30,227 bases of DNA from Elusimicrobiota bacterium. GTDB lineage: Bacteria > Elusimicrobiota > Elusimicrobia > Elusimicrobiales > Elusimicrobiaceae. The DNA lies in the NCBI GenBank assembly GCA_023398295.1, contig JAEWSL010000071.1, forward strand, positions 1 through 30,227, given 5' to 3'. The notes under the pieces are model-generated. The model had not been told where the DNA came from, ran no database searches, and was given only the letters and a program-made list of their open reading frames with translations. This document shows positions 1-7,786 of the stretch, piece after piece. Both the position numbers and the translations under genes were made by a program. The first letter of the stretch is position 1. Each line of letters starts with the position of its first letter.

Positions 1-305
1 ATATAAGAAAGCGCGCCCGCTTCAAGGGCGTCATCGTCGCCCAGAAACCAGCAGTATTTTGCCGTCGCGTAAGAAAAAACTTTTTGCAAATTGGCGTCAA
101 AGCCGAGATTTATTTTATTCCTGTGATAAATGACAGACGGATACTTTTTTACAACGGCGCGCGTAGCGTCGGGCGAGGCGTTGTCGCTCACTATAACTTC
201 TACCGAGCGCGCCTCTTTTTGCTTGTAAATACCGCTTAAAAGTCTGTCTAAATAAGAGGCGCGCTTATAGGTAGGTATGCAGATTGAGAGGAGTTTATCT
301 TCCAT
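1..305 (-). CDS. Family-2 glycosyltransferase, N-terminal part (cut by window edge)
   Basis: The reading frame opens with an ATG whose first base is 305 and stays open to base 1, giving about 101 residues. It begins MEDKLLSICIPTYKRASYL, the usual first strand of a GT-A nucleotide-sugar transferase, followed by VEVIVSDNASPDAT and then CWFLGDDDALE, where the DDD resembles the metal-binding DxD of GT2 enzymes. Such enzymes transfer a sugar from a nucleotide donor to a surface glycan, lipid or protein. The acceptor cannot be told here because the C-terminal part is outside the window. The gene starts 17 bases after the nagA stop on the same strand and has no strong Shine-Dalgarno sequence, so it is probably the last visible gene of the nag operon and may be translationally coupled. 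Confidence 0.85.
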   Translation of the reverse strand, partial: MEDKLLSICIPTYKRASYLDRLLSGIYKQKEARSVEVIVSDNASPDATRAVVKKYPSVIYHRNKINLGFDANLQKVFSYATAKYCWFLGDDDALEAGALSY

Positions 306-322
306 TATTTCACGCAGCTGTT

Positions 323-1435
323 TTACGCAACTATGCGCTTTAGATTAAGCTCCTTGTCTAAGACGAGGAACTTGGCCTCCCTTCCGTTTTCAATACGGCC
401 GAAGTTAAGGTCAAAGAGGCGCGATGGATTTTCGCTTGCGGCGCAGAGGGCCGCGCCCAGGGGCATGCCCCACTTAACAAGATTCTTAACGCCCTCAAGC
501 ATTTTTAAGGACGAGCCCGCAATAACGTTGTCCTTTTTTCTTCTGAAGACAACGCCGTCAAAGTAGACTTCTTCCCCGTTGGCCATGCCGCCGCGGGTGC
601 CCGTGGGGGAAAGGCTGTCGGTAACAAGAATAATTTTAGAGGGCTCTTTTAGCTTTAAGACCATCTGCACGGCCGAAGGGGATATGTGAAAGCCGTCTGC
701 AATAACCTCGGCGGAAAAATCAGCGTCGCTTAAAATTGCGCCGGCGCATCCTATCTCGCGGTGATTAAAACCGCGCATGGCGTTAAAAAGATGGGTTGAG
801 TGTTTTATGCCCAGCTCTTTTGCGCGCGCCATATCTTTTGCAAGCGCGTTGCTGTGCCCCGCCTGAAGAACTATATTATGCTCGCGCGCGTAATTTGCAA
901 GGAGCTCAATTCCTTCAAGTTCGGGCGCGACCGTCATAGAGCGCACAAGGCCTTTGGAGGCTTTATAAATTTCCTCCATAAAGTCCATATCAATTTTACT
1001 TAAAGAAGCCGGCGTCATAACGCCCAGTTTCTCGGGGGAAATAAACGGGCCTTCCAGATGAAAACCTATAAGCTCTGCGCCCTTTTCTTTGCCGAAGGCT
1101 TCGCTTAAGATTGCAAGGGTTTTAAGAAGTTTCTCTTTGGGCGCGGGGTAAAGCGTGGGAAGAAAACCTATGACGCCCTGCGTTAAAAGAATTTCAGACA
1201 TCTTCAAAAGAGCGTCTGCGTCGTCCCTGTCGGTGCCAAAGCCGCCCGTTCCGTGGATATGCCCGTCAATAAAACCGCCGCAGAGGATATCCCCTTTTAA
1301 GTCAATAATTTCATCTGCCGCAGGCAGCGGCCCTTTGGTAAAGATTTTTTGGATTTTGCCGTTTTCGGCCAGCAGGGCGCCTTCAGAGATAACGCCTTTT
1401 GAAACTATATTTGCGTTCTTGTAGATTGTTTTCAT
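323..1435 (-). CDS. nagA: N-acetylglucosamine-6-phosphate deacetylase
   Basis: NagA removes acetate from GlcNAc-6-phosphate in the cytoplasm, giving glucosamine-6-phosphate for NagB. The 370-residue protein has the amidohydrolase TIM-barrel landmarks: FIDGHIHG with H59 and H61, HLEGPF with the metal ligand E128, GHSNA with H194, STHLFNAM with H215, GFHISP with H250, and the catalytic aspartate D273 in LVTDS. Its length is normal for the family. The ATG follows a strong GGGGGAG ribosome site and lies 30 bases after the nagB stop. The order pts-nagE-nagB-nagA makes the substrate assignment firm. Confidence 0.96.
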   Translation of the reverse strand: MKTIYKNANIVSKGVISEGALLAENGKIQKIFTKGPLPAADEIIDLKGDILCGGFIDGHIHGTGGFGTDRDDADALLKMSEILLTQGVIGFLPTLYPAPKEKLLKTLAILSEAFGKEKGAELIGFHLEGPFISPEKLGVMTPASLSKIDMDFMEEIYKASKGLVRSMTVAPELEGIELLANYAREHNIVLQAGHSNALAKDMARAKELGIKHSTHLFNAMRGFNHREIGCAGAILSDADFSAEVIADGFHISPSAVQMVLKLKEPSKIILVTDSLSPTGTRGGMANGEEVYFDGVVFRRKKDNVIAGSSLKMLEGVKNLVKWGMPLGAALCAASENPSRLFDLNFGRIENGREAKFLVLDKELNLKRIVA

Positions 1436-1465
1436 GCCGCTCCCCCTTTTTAGTGCGCTGTGTTC

Positions 1466-2263
1466 TTATTTCTTAGGCGGCTTAAAACAGCAGGCGCCGC
1501 AATCCTGAAATTTAAGGCCGCTGACAAGGCCGGCTGCGCCCTCGTCGGCCAAAACATAGGCGGCGGGGTGGGAGGCAAGGGCGGTAATGCTCCAGTTTGC
1601 GTCGGGCTTATCGTCAAAGGCTCTTTGCACGGCCTGCGCTTTCTTTGCGCCTATGGCCATAATAATAACTTCGCGCGCGGCGCGTATCGTGCCAAGGCCC
1701 ATGGTAACGGCGCGTTTTGGGACGGCGTTTACATCGCCGTTAAAAAAACGCGCGTTGGCCCGCAAAGTGTTTTCCTGTAAAGTAACGACGTGAGTTTTGG
1801 AATCAAAATCCGAGCCGGGCTCATTAAAAGCTATATGCCCGTTTTGCCCGACGCCGCCTAAAAATAATTCTATGCCGCCGTAATTTTTTATCTTCTCTTC
1901 GTAAGCAAGGCAGAATTTTTCTAGATCAGAAGCGTTGCCATCGGGGATATTGATGTTTTGTTCGGGCATATCAACGTGGTCAAACAAGTTCTTGCGCATA
2001 TAATAATGGTAGCTCAAAGCGTCGTCTTGCGCAAGGCCCACATATTCGTCCAGATTAAAACTTACGACGTTTTTGAAACTTAATTTGCCTTCCCTGCAAA
2101 AGCGCACCAGACTTGCGTACATGCTCACAGCCGTGCCGCCCGTCGGGAAGGCGATTACGAAAGGTTTTTGCTCCGTCGGGGCAAAGGCTTCTATTCTCTT
2201 TCTTATGTAAGAAGCCGCCACATATCCCACGTCGTCGTGGGTTACAATAAGCTTAAGCGCCAT
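1466..2263 (-). CDS. nagB: Glucosamine-6-phosphate deaminase
   Basis: NagB converts glucosamine-6-phosphate to fructose-6-phosphate and ammonia, feeding amino-sugar carbon into glycolysis. The 265-residue protein shows the phosphate-binding FPTGGTAV near residues 39-46, SFNLDEYVGL with the catalytic D72, and GVGQNGHIAFNEPGS with H143 and E148. Its numbering matches the E. coli enzyme here, but the residue equivalent to E. coli D141 is N141. From memory, Asn at this position also occurs in Gram-positive NagB proteins, so the enzyme is probably active but may differ in pH or allosteric behaviour. An AGAGG ribosome site precedes the ATG. The gene sits between nagE and nagA in one transcription unit. 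Confidence 0.95.
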   Translation of the reverse strand: MALKLIVTHDDVGYVAASYIRKRIEAFAPTEQKPFVIAFPTGGTAVSMYASLVRFCREGKLSFKNVVSFNLDEYVGLAQDDALSYHYYMRKNLFDHVDMPEQNINIPDGNASDLEKFCLAYEEKIKNYGGIELFLGGVGQNGHIAFNEPGSDFDSKTHVVTLQENTLRANARFFNGDVNAVPKRAVTMGLGTIRAAREVIIMAIGAKKAQAVQRAFDDKPDANWSITALASHPAAYVLADEGAAGLVSGLKFQDCGACCFKPPKK

Positions 2264-2304
2264 ATAAAAAACCTCTGAAAGTCCAAATAATTAACGTCTT
2301 AAAA

Positions 2305-3762
2305 CTATTTTTTCATTTCCTCTTTGATTTCGTCGGAAATTAAGTCCGCCTCGGGCCCGATTACAACCTGCGTGCTGCCCTTTATGCCGTTTACGACCGC
2401 GCGCGCGCCGGCGGATTTAAGCAAAGCTTCGTCCACTTTGGCGTTATCAACCACTTCCACGCGAAGGCGCGTTGCGCAGGCCTCAAGCGTCTTTATATTT
2501 TCTTTGCCGCCCAGGCCGGCCAAATACTTGGCCGCGCGCGCGCCGTTTGCAGTCAAAGGCTGCGCCGTAGGGGCGGAGGGAACTTTCTGCGCTGCGGGCT
2601 CAGCCTCTTGCTGTTTTTGCGTATCGGCTGTGGCCGGCGCGTCCTCTCTTCCCGGGGTTTTAAGATTCCATTTGCGTATTACAAACCTAAACAGGAAAAA
2701 ATACAAAACGCCGTAAGCAAGACCTATGGGTATAAGTAAAAGCGGCTCGCTGCTGATGCCGTAGTTAAGAAGATAATCAAACAACCCCGCAGAAAAAGTA
2801 AAGCCCAGTTTTACGTGCAGGATATTCATCGCCACCATGCTCAAACCCGTTAACACCGAGTGTAAAACGTAAAGCGGGAAAGCAAGGAACATAAAAGCAA
2901 ACTCAATAGGCTCCGTAATACCCGTTAAAAAAGAGGTAAGCGCGGCCGAAAGCAAAATGCCCGCGGCCACTTTTTTATTGTCTTTATAGGCTTCCATAAC
3001 CATAGCAAGCGCGGCGGCCGGCAGGCCGAACATCATTATCGGGAAAAAGCCCGACATAAAAGAGCCCGCGGTCGGATCTCCGGCAAAAAATCTCCACAAA
3101 TCGCCGTGTTTTATCACCTGCGTTACGGGATCCACAAAATCGCCGAACTGGAACCAGATTAAAGTGTTCAAAACGTGATGGAGGCCCAGCGGTATAAGCA
3201 GCCTGTTTGCCGTGCCGTACGCAAAAAGCCCTATATTGCCCGAGCCTATTATCCAGTTGCCAAAAGCGCTTATAGCGTTTTGCGCGGGCGGCCAGATAAA
3301 GCTGAAAAGCAAAGCCGCAATTATGGCAAAAAAGCCCGTTACTATAGGCACAAACCTGCGCCCGCCGAAAAACGCCAGATACTGCGGCAGTTTGATATCT
3401 TTATACTTATTATAAAGAACGCCGGCCGTAACGCCTATAAAAATACCGCCGAAGACGCCCATATTTATATCTTTATCAAAAGTTTTCATCGCAGCGGTCA
3501 TAACCACGTAGCCGACAAAGGCCGAAAGCGCGGCCGCGCCATGCGATTCCTTTGCAAACCCGACGGCAACGCCGAGCGCAAAAATAATGGGCAGATTATC
3601 AAAAACCGCCCCGCCCGCCTGCGCCATAAAAGCTATGTTAAGCATATCGGCCTGCCCAAAGCGCAGAAGCAAACCCGCAATGGGCAGCACTGCAATTGGC
3701 AGCATGAGGGACTTGCCCAGTTTTACAAAAAACGCTCCTATTTGTGAAAGTGCATTTTTCAT
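2305..3762 (-). CDS. nagE: PTS N-acetylglucosamine permease, IICB
   Basis: This inner-membrane permease imports and phosphorylates GlcNAc at the expense of PEP. Residues 1 to about 375 are the polytopic IIC domain of the glucose/GlcNAc family (LPIAVLPIAGLLLRFG near the N-terminus, LTGITEPIEFAFMFLA in the substrate region). A Pro/Ala/Gln-rich linker of about 40 residues leads to a IIB domain with the phosphocysteine C429 in LEACATRLRVEV. There is no IIA domain. That function is supplied by the neighbouring fusion protein, whose first domain is EIIA-Glc. Specificity for GlcNAc rather than glucose is inferred from the adjacent nagB and nagA. A GGAGA ribosome site precedes the ATG. Confidence 0.93.
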   Translation of the reverse strand: MKNALSQIGAFFVKLGKSLMLPIAVLPIAGLLLRFGQADMLNIAFMAQAGGAVFDNLPIIFALGVAVGFAKESHGAAALSAFVGYVVMTAAMKTFDKDINMGVFGGIFIGVTAGVLYNKYKDIKLPQYLAFFGGRRFVPIVTGFFAIIAALLFSFIWPPAQNAISAFGNWIIGSGNIGLFAYGTANRLLIPLGLHHVLNTLIWFQFGDFVDPVTQVIKHGDLWRFFAGDPTAGSFMSGFFPIMMFGLPAAALAMVMEAYKDNKKVAAGILLSAALTSFLTGITEPIEFAFMFLAFPLYVLHSVLTGLSMVAMNILHVKLGFTFSAGLFDYLLNYGISSEPLLLIPIGLAYGVLYFFLFRFVIRKWNLKTPGREDAPATADTQKQQEAEPAAQKVPSAPTAQPLTANGARAAKYLAGLGGKENIKTLEACATRLRVEVVDNAKVDEALLKSAGARAVVNGIKGSTQVVIGPEADLISDEIKEEMKK

Positions 3763-3782
3763 CTTTAATCTCCGTTTCTCAA

Positions 3783-3828
3783 GCCCCGTAAAGGGGCGTA
3801 AAAATTATTCGCCGCAAAGCGGCGGCGA
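3783..3828 (-). terminator. Tandem hairpins between pts fusion gene and nagE
   Basis: Read on the minus strand, a TCGCCGC/GCGGCGA stem (3809-3828; it can also pair as GCCGC-AAA-GCGGC) is followed by the T-rich AATAATTTTT. A second stem follows, GCCCC-loop-GGGGC (3783-3797), ending about 20 bases before the nagE ATG. The first element has the form of an intrinsic terminator lying inside the operon, so it may be a leaky terminator or an RNA-processing or stability element that sets the ratio of general PTS protein to permease. No competing antiterminator stem or RNA-binding site was identified. Confidence 0.5.
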
Positions 3829-3838
3829 CACCGTCGCG

Positions 3839-6343
3839 TTACACACCAAAGTCTTTCTTAATTATATCTCTTACTTCGCCCGCGCCGCGCATAAGCAGAG
3901 CCGACTGCGCGTATTGGCGGCAGACAGAAGAGTCAAGCGTCCTTACAAAAGCCTTAACGTCGGGGATTAGAGAGGTTACCACGCCAAGCTCCTTTATCCC
4001 AAGACCCACCAAAATTACTACCGAGGCTAAATCGGACGCCATCGCCCCGCAGATGCCCACAGGCTTCCCATGGGCCTGCGCGCCCCTTACCGTGGAGGCC
4101 GCCAGACTTAAAACAGAAGGATTCAAACTGTCCGACAAGCCGCTTAAAGCGCTTTGTCCGCGGTCAATTGCAAGGGTATACTGCGTAAGGTCGTTAGTAC
4201 CCAAAGAAAAGAAATCAGCGTAGTTTGCAAACTGCTCGGCCATAAGCGCGGCGGCCGGCACTTCAACCATAATACCGACGGATACTTTATCTATACCCAG
4301 CTTTTGCCGCTCTTCCTCAATTATATTTTTGGCGTCAAAAAATTCCTGCAAAAAAGCTACCATAGGCAGCATTATCTTTGCCGTGCCGTGAGGCTCAACG
4401 CGCATAATGGCGCGCACCTGCGCGCGGAAAATATCTTCTCTCAGTTTATAATTGCGCACGCCGCGAAGGCCCATTATCGGGTTTTCTTCTTTAGGCAGCG
4501 GGAAGTAGCTTAAAGGCTTATCCCCGCCGACGTCAAGCGTGCGGATAATTACGCTTTGCCCTTTTTGGGAGGCTGTAATTTCAGAGTAGATTTTGAACTG
4601 CTCTTCTTCTTCGGGGGCTTGCTCTGCGCCGGCAAACAAAAATTCCGTGCGGACAAGGCTTATGCCTTCGCTGCCGTTTTCTGCGCAAAGGCGCGCTTCC
4701 TGCGCGCTGCCGACATTGCCCTTAACTAAAATCCTAACGCCGTCTTTTGTAACGGCGGGTTCAAAACAATGTTTTTTGTTTTCGGCGCGGCGGGCGTCGG
4801 CCTCTTTTTTCTTCTCTTTTAATTCTTCAATATTTTTGGGATTAACCGTTATAGCTCCCGTTTGGCTGTCCATAACAAGAGGAGCGCCGCTTGGTATTTT
4901 TAAGACTGCGGCGCCCGCGCAAATAATGGAAGGAATGCCCAAATTCTTAAGCATTATAGAAATATGCGCGGTTGAAGAGCCTTCTGCCATAATCACGCCG
5001 GCGACGTTCTTGTCAAAGAGGCTGAGCTCGTAAGGCAGAAGTTCGTTTACGATTACAACAGAGTTTTCTTGAAAAACAGTTTTCTCGGAAGTTTTGCCCG
5101 TAAGCTCCATAACAACACGAAGGCAGATATCTTCGTAATCTGCCGCTCGTTCTTTAAGTAATTTATTGCCCGTGGAGTTAAGGACATTAATGCTTTTATT
5201 TACAGCCGCCCTCCAGGCAAAAGCCGCCGTCTTATTTTGCGCTATAAGTTCGCGCGCGGAGGTTAAAAGGAAAGGATCTTCCAGCATGCTTAAATGGGCA
5301 GAAATTATCTGCGCCCGCTTGCTTTGCGCGGCGGCGTTTTGCTCTTCGGCGCGAAGAGTTTTTTTTACCTTTTCAAGCGCGGCGTCAAAAGCAAGACTCT
5401 GGCCGCTTACGTCGGAAGAATTTTCTTTGATATCGGCCTCGCGGCGCTCCAAAATATGCGCCCTGCCTATCACTAGCGAAGGGAAAATGCCCTGGCCTTT
5501 TAGATTGGCTTCTTTGGTAAAATCAACGGCCTCTTCGCCTTGTTTGGAAACAGATACGTCTGCGCTTACAACGCCTTCGTTAAGCCCGCTTAATATGGCG
5601 GAGGCAAGCTCTTGCGTAATCTCGCGCGCTTTGGGGCCCGCGGCGTAAACCTGGATTTTATCGCCGTAGTCAATGGAAAGGCCCAGTATTTCCACCATGC
5701 TTTTGGCGTCCGCCTGCTGGGTGCCTTTTATAATTTTTACGGCGCATTCTTTGCAGCCCGCGGCTATTTTTGAAATTATTGAGGCCGGCCTTGCATGCAA
5801 GCCGTTCTTGTTTTTTATTTCTATTATAGGGGAGGTAAATACGTCCTCGTCGTCTTGTTTGACGATATCGCTCTGCCTTCTGGCAGGCGGGACTTTATAG
5901 AGAAGCTCCCCCCTTTGCGCGGAACCCGCGGCAACAGAGGTAACGGGAATATCGGGCATATTTGCCACAAGAATTATAATAAGACTGCTGGGCGCGTTTT
6001 TAGAGATGTATTCTTTGTCAAACTCTATAAGTTTGTCGCCTTTTTTAACCGTCTGGCCGCATTGGACAAAGGCCTTAAAACCCCGTCCTTTAAGGTTAAC
6101 CGTTTCAACGCCTATATGTATTAAAATTTCAACGCCCTGGGACTCAATTACTACCGCATGCAAAGCTTTATGTAAAGTTTTTATTACGCCGTCAAAAGGG
6201 CTGTAAACTGCATTTTCCTGAGGGTCAATTGAGATGCCGTCTCCTAACATCTTCTCTGCAAAAATAGGGTCCGGCACTTGGTCTAAAGGTACAATTGCCC
6301 CGCATAACGGGGCATATACCGACAAAAAATCTGACGGGGGCAT
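3839..6343 (-). CDS. ptsI: Fused PTS phosphocarrier EIIA-HPr-enzyme I
   Basis: One 834-residue cytoplasmic protein carries three PTS modules. Residues 1 to about 150 are EIIA of the glucose family, with H62 and the phosphorylated H76 in EILIHIGVETV. Residues about 172-258 are HPr, with the phospho-histidine H183 in NGLHARPAS and a Ser-46-like site in AKSMVEILGL. Residues about 282-834 are enzyme I, with active-site H460 in GSSTAHISIM, RTEFLF, SLGTNDLTQYTLAIDRG and the C-terminal GICGAMASD that keeps the catalytic cysteine. The chain therefore takes phosphate from PEP through EI, HPr and EIIA to the IIB domain of NagE. It is the first gene of the nag operon, with an AGGAG ribosome site and a promoter upstream. 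EIIA-HPr-EI fusions are known in other bacteria, so the architecture is uncommon but not new. Confidence 0.95.
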   Translation of the reverse strand: MPPSDFLSVYAPLCGAIVPLDQVPDPIFAEKMLGDGISIDPQENAVYSPFDGVIKTLHKALHAVVIESQGVEILIHIGVETVNLKGRGFKAFVQCGQTVKKGDKLIEFDKEYISKNAPSSLIIILVANMPDIPVTSVAAGSAQRGELLYKVPPARRQSDIVKQDDEDVFTSPIIEIKNKNGLHARPASIISKIAAGCKECAVKIIKGTQQADAKSMVEILGLSIDYGDKIQVYAAGPKAREITQELASAILSGLNEGVVSADVSVSKQGEEAVDFTKEANLKGQGIFPSLVIGRAHILERREADIKENSSDVSGQSLAFDAALEKVKKTLRAEEQNAAAQSKRAQIISAHLSMLEDPFLLTSARELIAQNKTAAFAWRAAVNKSINVLNSTGNKLLKERAADYEDICLRVVMELTGKTSEKTVFQENSVVIVNELLPYELSLFDKNVAGVIMAEGSSTAHISIMLKNLGIPSIICAGAAVLKIPSGAPLVMDSQTGAITVNPKNIEELKEKKKEADARRAENKKHCFEPAVTKDGVRILVKGNVGSAQEARLCAENGSEGISLVRTEFLFAGAEQAPEEEEQFKIYSEITASQKGQSVIIRTLDVGGDKPLSYFPLPKEENPIMGLRGVRNYKLREDIFRAQVRAIMRVEPHGTAKIMLPMVAFLQEFFDAKNIIEEERQKLGIDKVSVGIMVEVPAAALMAEQFANYADFFSLGTNDLTQYTLAIDRGQSALSGLSDSLNPSVLSLAASTVRGAQAHGKPVGICGAMASDLASVVILVGLGIKELGVVTSLIPDVKAFVRTLDSSVCRQYAQSALLMRGAGEVRDIIKKDFGV

Positions 6344-6378
6344 AAACTCTCCTAAATAGAATATACGTGTACTTTTCT

Positions 6379-6407
6379 AGTTTAACATTTTGATTGCGCT
6401 ATGTAAA
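6379..6407 (-). promoter_or_regulatory. Promoter of the pts-nag operon
   Basis: On the minus strand TTTACA (6402-6407) and TAAACT (6379-6384) are separated by 17 bases, matching a sigma-70 type promoter with 5/6 and 4/6 consensus bases. Predicted transcription starts near 6372, leaving a leader of about 29 bases with AGGAGAG just before the ATG of the fusion gene. Confidence 0.6.
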
Positions 6408-6420
6408 GATTTAATCAAAA
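6388..6420. promoter_or_regulatory. Inverted repeat across the pts-nag -35 box (candidate operator)
   Basis: TTTTGATT (6388-6395) is repeated exactly in inverted form as AATCAAAA (6413-6420), with 17 bases between. The symmetry centre falls inside the -35 box (6402-6407). A dimeric repressor bound there could block the promoter. It does not look like the E. coli NagC operator, and no regulator gene lies nearby. Confidence 0.4.
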
Positions 6421-6440
6421 CAATTTCACGCTTTATTTTG

Positions 6441-6446
6441 TAAAAT
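6441..6446 (+). promoter_or_regulatory. -10 element for the phosphatase-like gene, possibly leaderless
   Basis: TAAAAT lies six bases before the ATG at 6453, preceded by TTG. A start point 6-7 bases downstream would fall on the ATG itself. No Shine-Dalgarno sequence is visible before this ATG and no good -35 box is seen. The same arrangement precedes the gene at 15382. Confidence 0.45.
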
Positions 6447-6452
6447 TAAATT

Positions 6453-7643
6453 ATGAAACATTTGCGGAGTTCCCTCATATATTCTTTATTTCTCCTCGCG
6501 GCGGTGCTGCTAAACTCCGCTGAAATCGCGCGCGGCCCTTACGTGGAATCTCCGCAAAATAACAATGCCGTTATAAACTGGCAGGTTTCGGAAGCATCGC
6601 CCTCGTGGATTGAGTACGGGCCGCAGGGCAAATGTTCGCAAATAATGACCTTATCTTCAAGCAAATATAATCACTCCCTGCCGCTTTACGGGCTTATACC
6701 GAATACTAAATTCTGCTACACGATTTACGTTGAAAATAATGAAAAAACAGGCGTACAAGAGGGTGTGCAGGGAGAATTCAGCACCCTCTATACCCCCGAG
6801 CGCAAAATATTAAATTTTCTTGTAATCGGCAACACTTCCGACGCGGCCGGGCAAACCGCAACCGAAATAAAAGATAAAATGGCCGCCGCCATGACAAGTT
6901 ATGATGCGGATTTTATCATACATACCGGCGACATAGTTTCAACCGGTTCAAATGAAGACAGCGGACGCGAGTTTTTTACCCCCTTTAGAGGCCCCCTTTC
7001 AAAGGCGGCCCTTCTTATCGCCCTGGGCGAAGACGAGTACGGCCCCAACCGCGCCGAAAAAAGCGGGATAGGCTTCCTGAAAGCCAATTACCGCAAAATA
7101 CACACTATGCCGTGGAGCAAAGGCACGCCTTCATACTATTACGTGGATACGGCAAACGCGCGCATAATTTTTATTGATACAAACAATGTCTACGGCGCAA
7201 TTGACGCGCCAGGGCTTGCCAATAAGTCCGCGCAGTATGACTGGCTGAAGAGCACGCTTTCCTCGGCCGGCAGCGATAAGTGGAAGATTGTCGTTATGCA
7301 CCACCCGGTTTACTCAAGCGGCAAAGAGGAGGATAAATTAAGCTCTTTTCTCGCCCCTTTGTTTGAGGCTTACCGCGTAAATCTGGTCATACAGGGCCAT
7401 CAGGGCTCTTACGAGAGAACTAAGCCCATAGTCAAAAATACGCCCGCAAGAAGCGGCCCCATTTACGTAACGGTGGGCGGCGGCGGCAAGTTATTTGAGC
7501 CTATGGAATATCAAAACGAATGGGGCGCAAAATATTACGAAACGCCGCATTTTGCGCAAATAAGCATTGTAGACAGGAAATTATCTTTGCGCGTCTACAC
7601 CCACGAAAACAAGAAAATAGATTCCCTTGACCTTTATTTTTGA
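6453..7643 (+). CDS. Exported purple-acid-phosphatase-like protein with altered metal site
   Basis: The 396-residue protein has a signal peptide (about residues 1-23), a fibronectin-like N-terminal domain (about 24-110: ARGPYVESPQNNNAVINWQV, as in purple acid phosphatases) and a calcineurin-like phosphoesterase domain (about 120-360). Only part of the metal site is normal: HTGDIVSTG and VVMHHPVYSSG are kept. The first motif reads IGNTSDAAG, where a GD is expected. The GNH(D/E) motif is replaced by LGEDEYG. The final GHxH reads QGHQGSYER, keeping only the first histidine. It may be catalytically weak, use other ligands, or act as a binding protein. It is a single gene with its own promoter, divergent from the pts-nag operon and convergent with the ankyrin gene. 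Confidence 0.85.
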   Translation: MKHLRSSLIYSLFLLAAVLLNSAEIARGPYVESPQNNNAVINWQVSEASPSWIEYGPQGKCSQIMTLSSSKYNHSLPLYGLIPNTKFCYTIYVENNEKTGVQEGVQGEFSTLYTPERKILNFLVIGNTSDAAGQTATEIKDKMAAAMTSYDADFIIHTGDIVSTGSNEDSGREFFTPFRGPLSKAALLIALGEDEYGPNRAEKSGIGFLKANYRKIHTMPWSKGTPSYYYVDTANARIIFIDTNNVYGAIDAPGLANKSAQYDWLKSTLSSAGSDKWKIVVMHHPVYSSGKEEDKLSSFLAPLFEAYRVNLVIQGHQGSYERTKPIVKNTPARSGPIYVTVGGGGKLFEPMEYQNEWGAKYYETPHFAQISIVDRKLSLRVYTHENKKIDSLDLYF

Positions 7644-7728
7644 TTTTATTATTTGATTTTCGGATATGATTTTAGAACATTATTTTGGGATATTAAAGGT
7701 TTTAAGATAATTTTGCGAAACAAACTAA

Positions 7729-7763
7729 AAGCGCGCCCGAGTTTTCCTCAGGCGCGCTTCTTT
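7729..7763. terminator. Bidirectional terminator between convergent genes
   Basis: AAGCGCGCC (7729-7737) pairs with GGCGCGCTT (7751-7759), and the stem can extend inward past one mismatch. On the minus strand the stem is followed by TTTTAGTTTG, serving the ankyrin gene. On the plus strand it is followed by CTTT, serving the phosphatase-like gene. Confidence 0.7.
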
Positions 7764-7786
7764 ACGTCAAATAACTTTTCTAAAAC

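Noticed and set aside
3175..3747. A 190-codon plus-strand open frame opposite nagE
   Set aside because: The minus-strand frame is a clear PTS permease. The plus-strand translation is rich in Arg, Lys and Tyr with no domain and no ribosome site, so it is a shadow of codon bias.
5673..5900. A possible separate HPr gene or internal start within the PTS fusion
   Set aside because: The HPr module is in frame and continuous with EIIA and enzyme I, with no stop or strong internal ribosome site seen.
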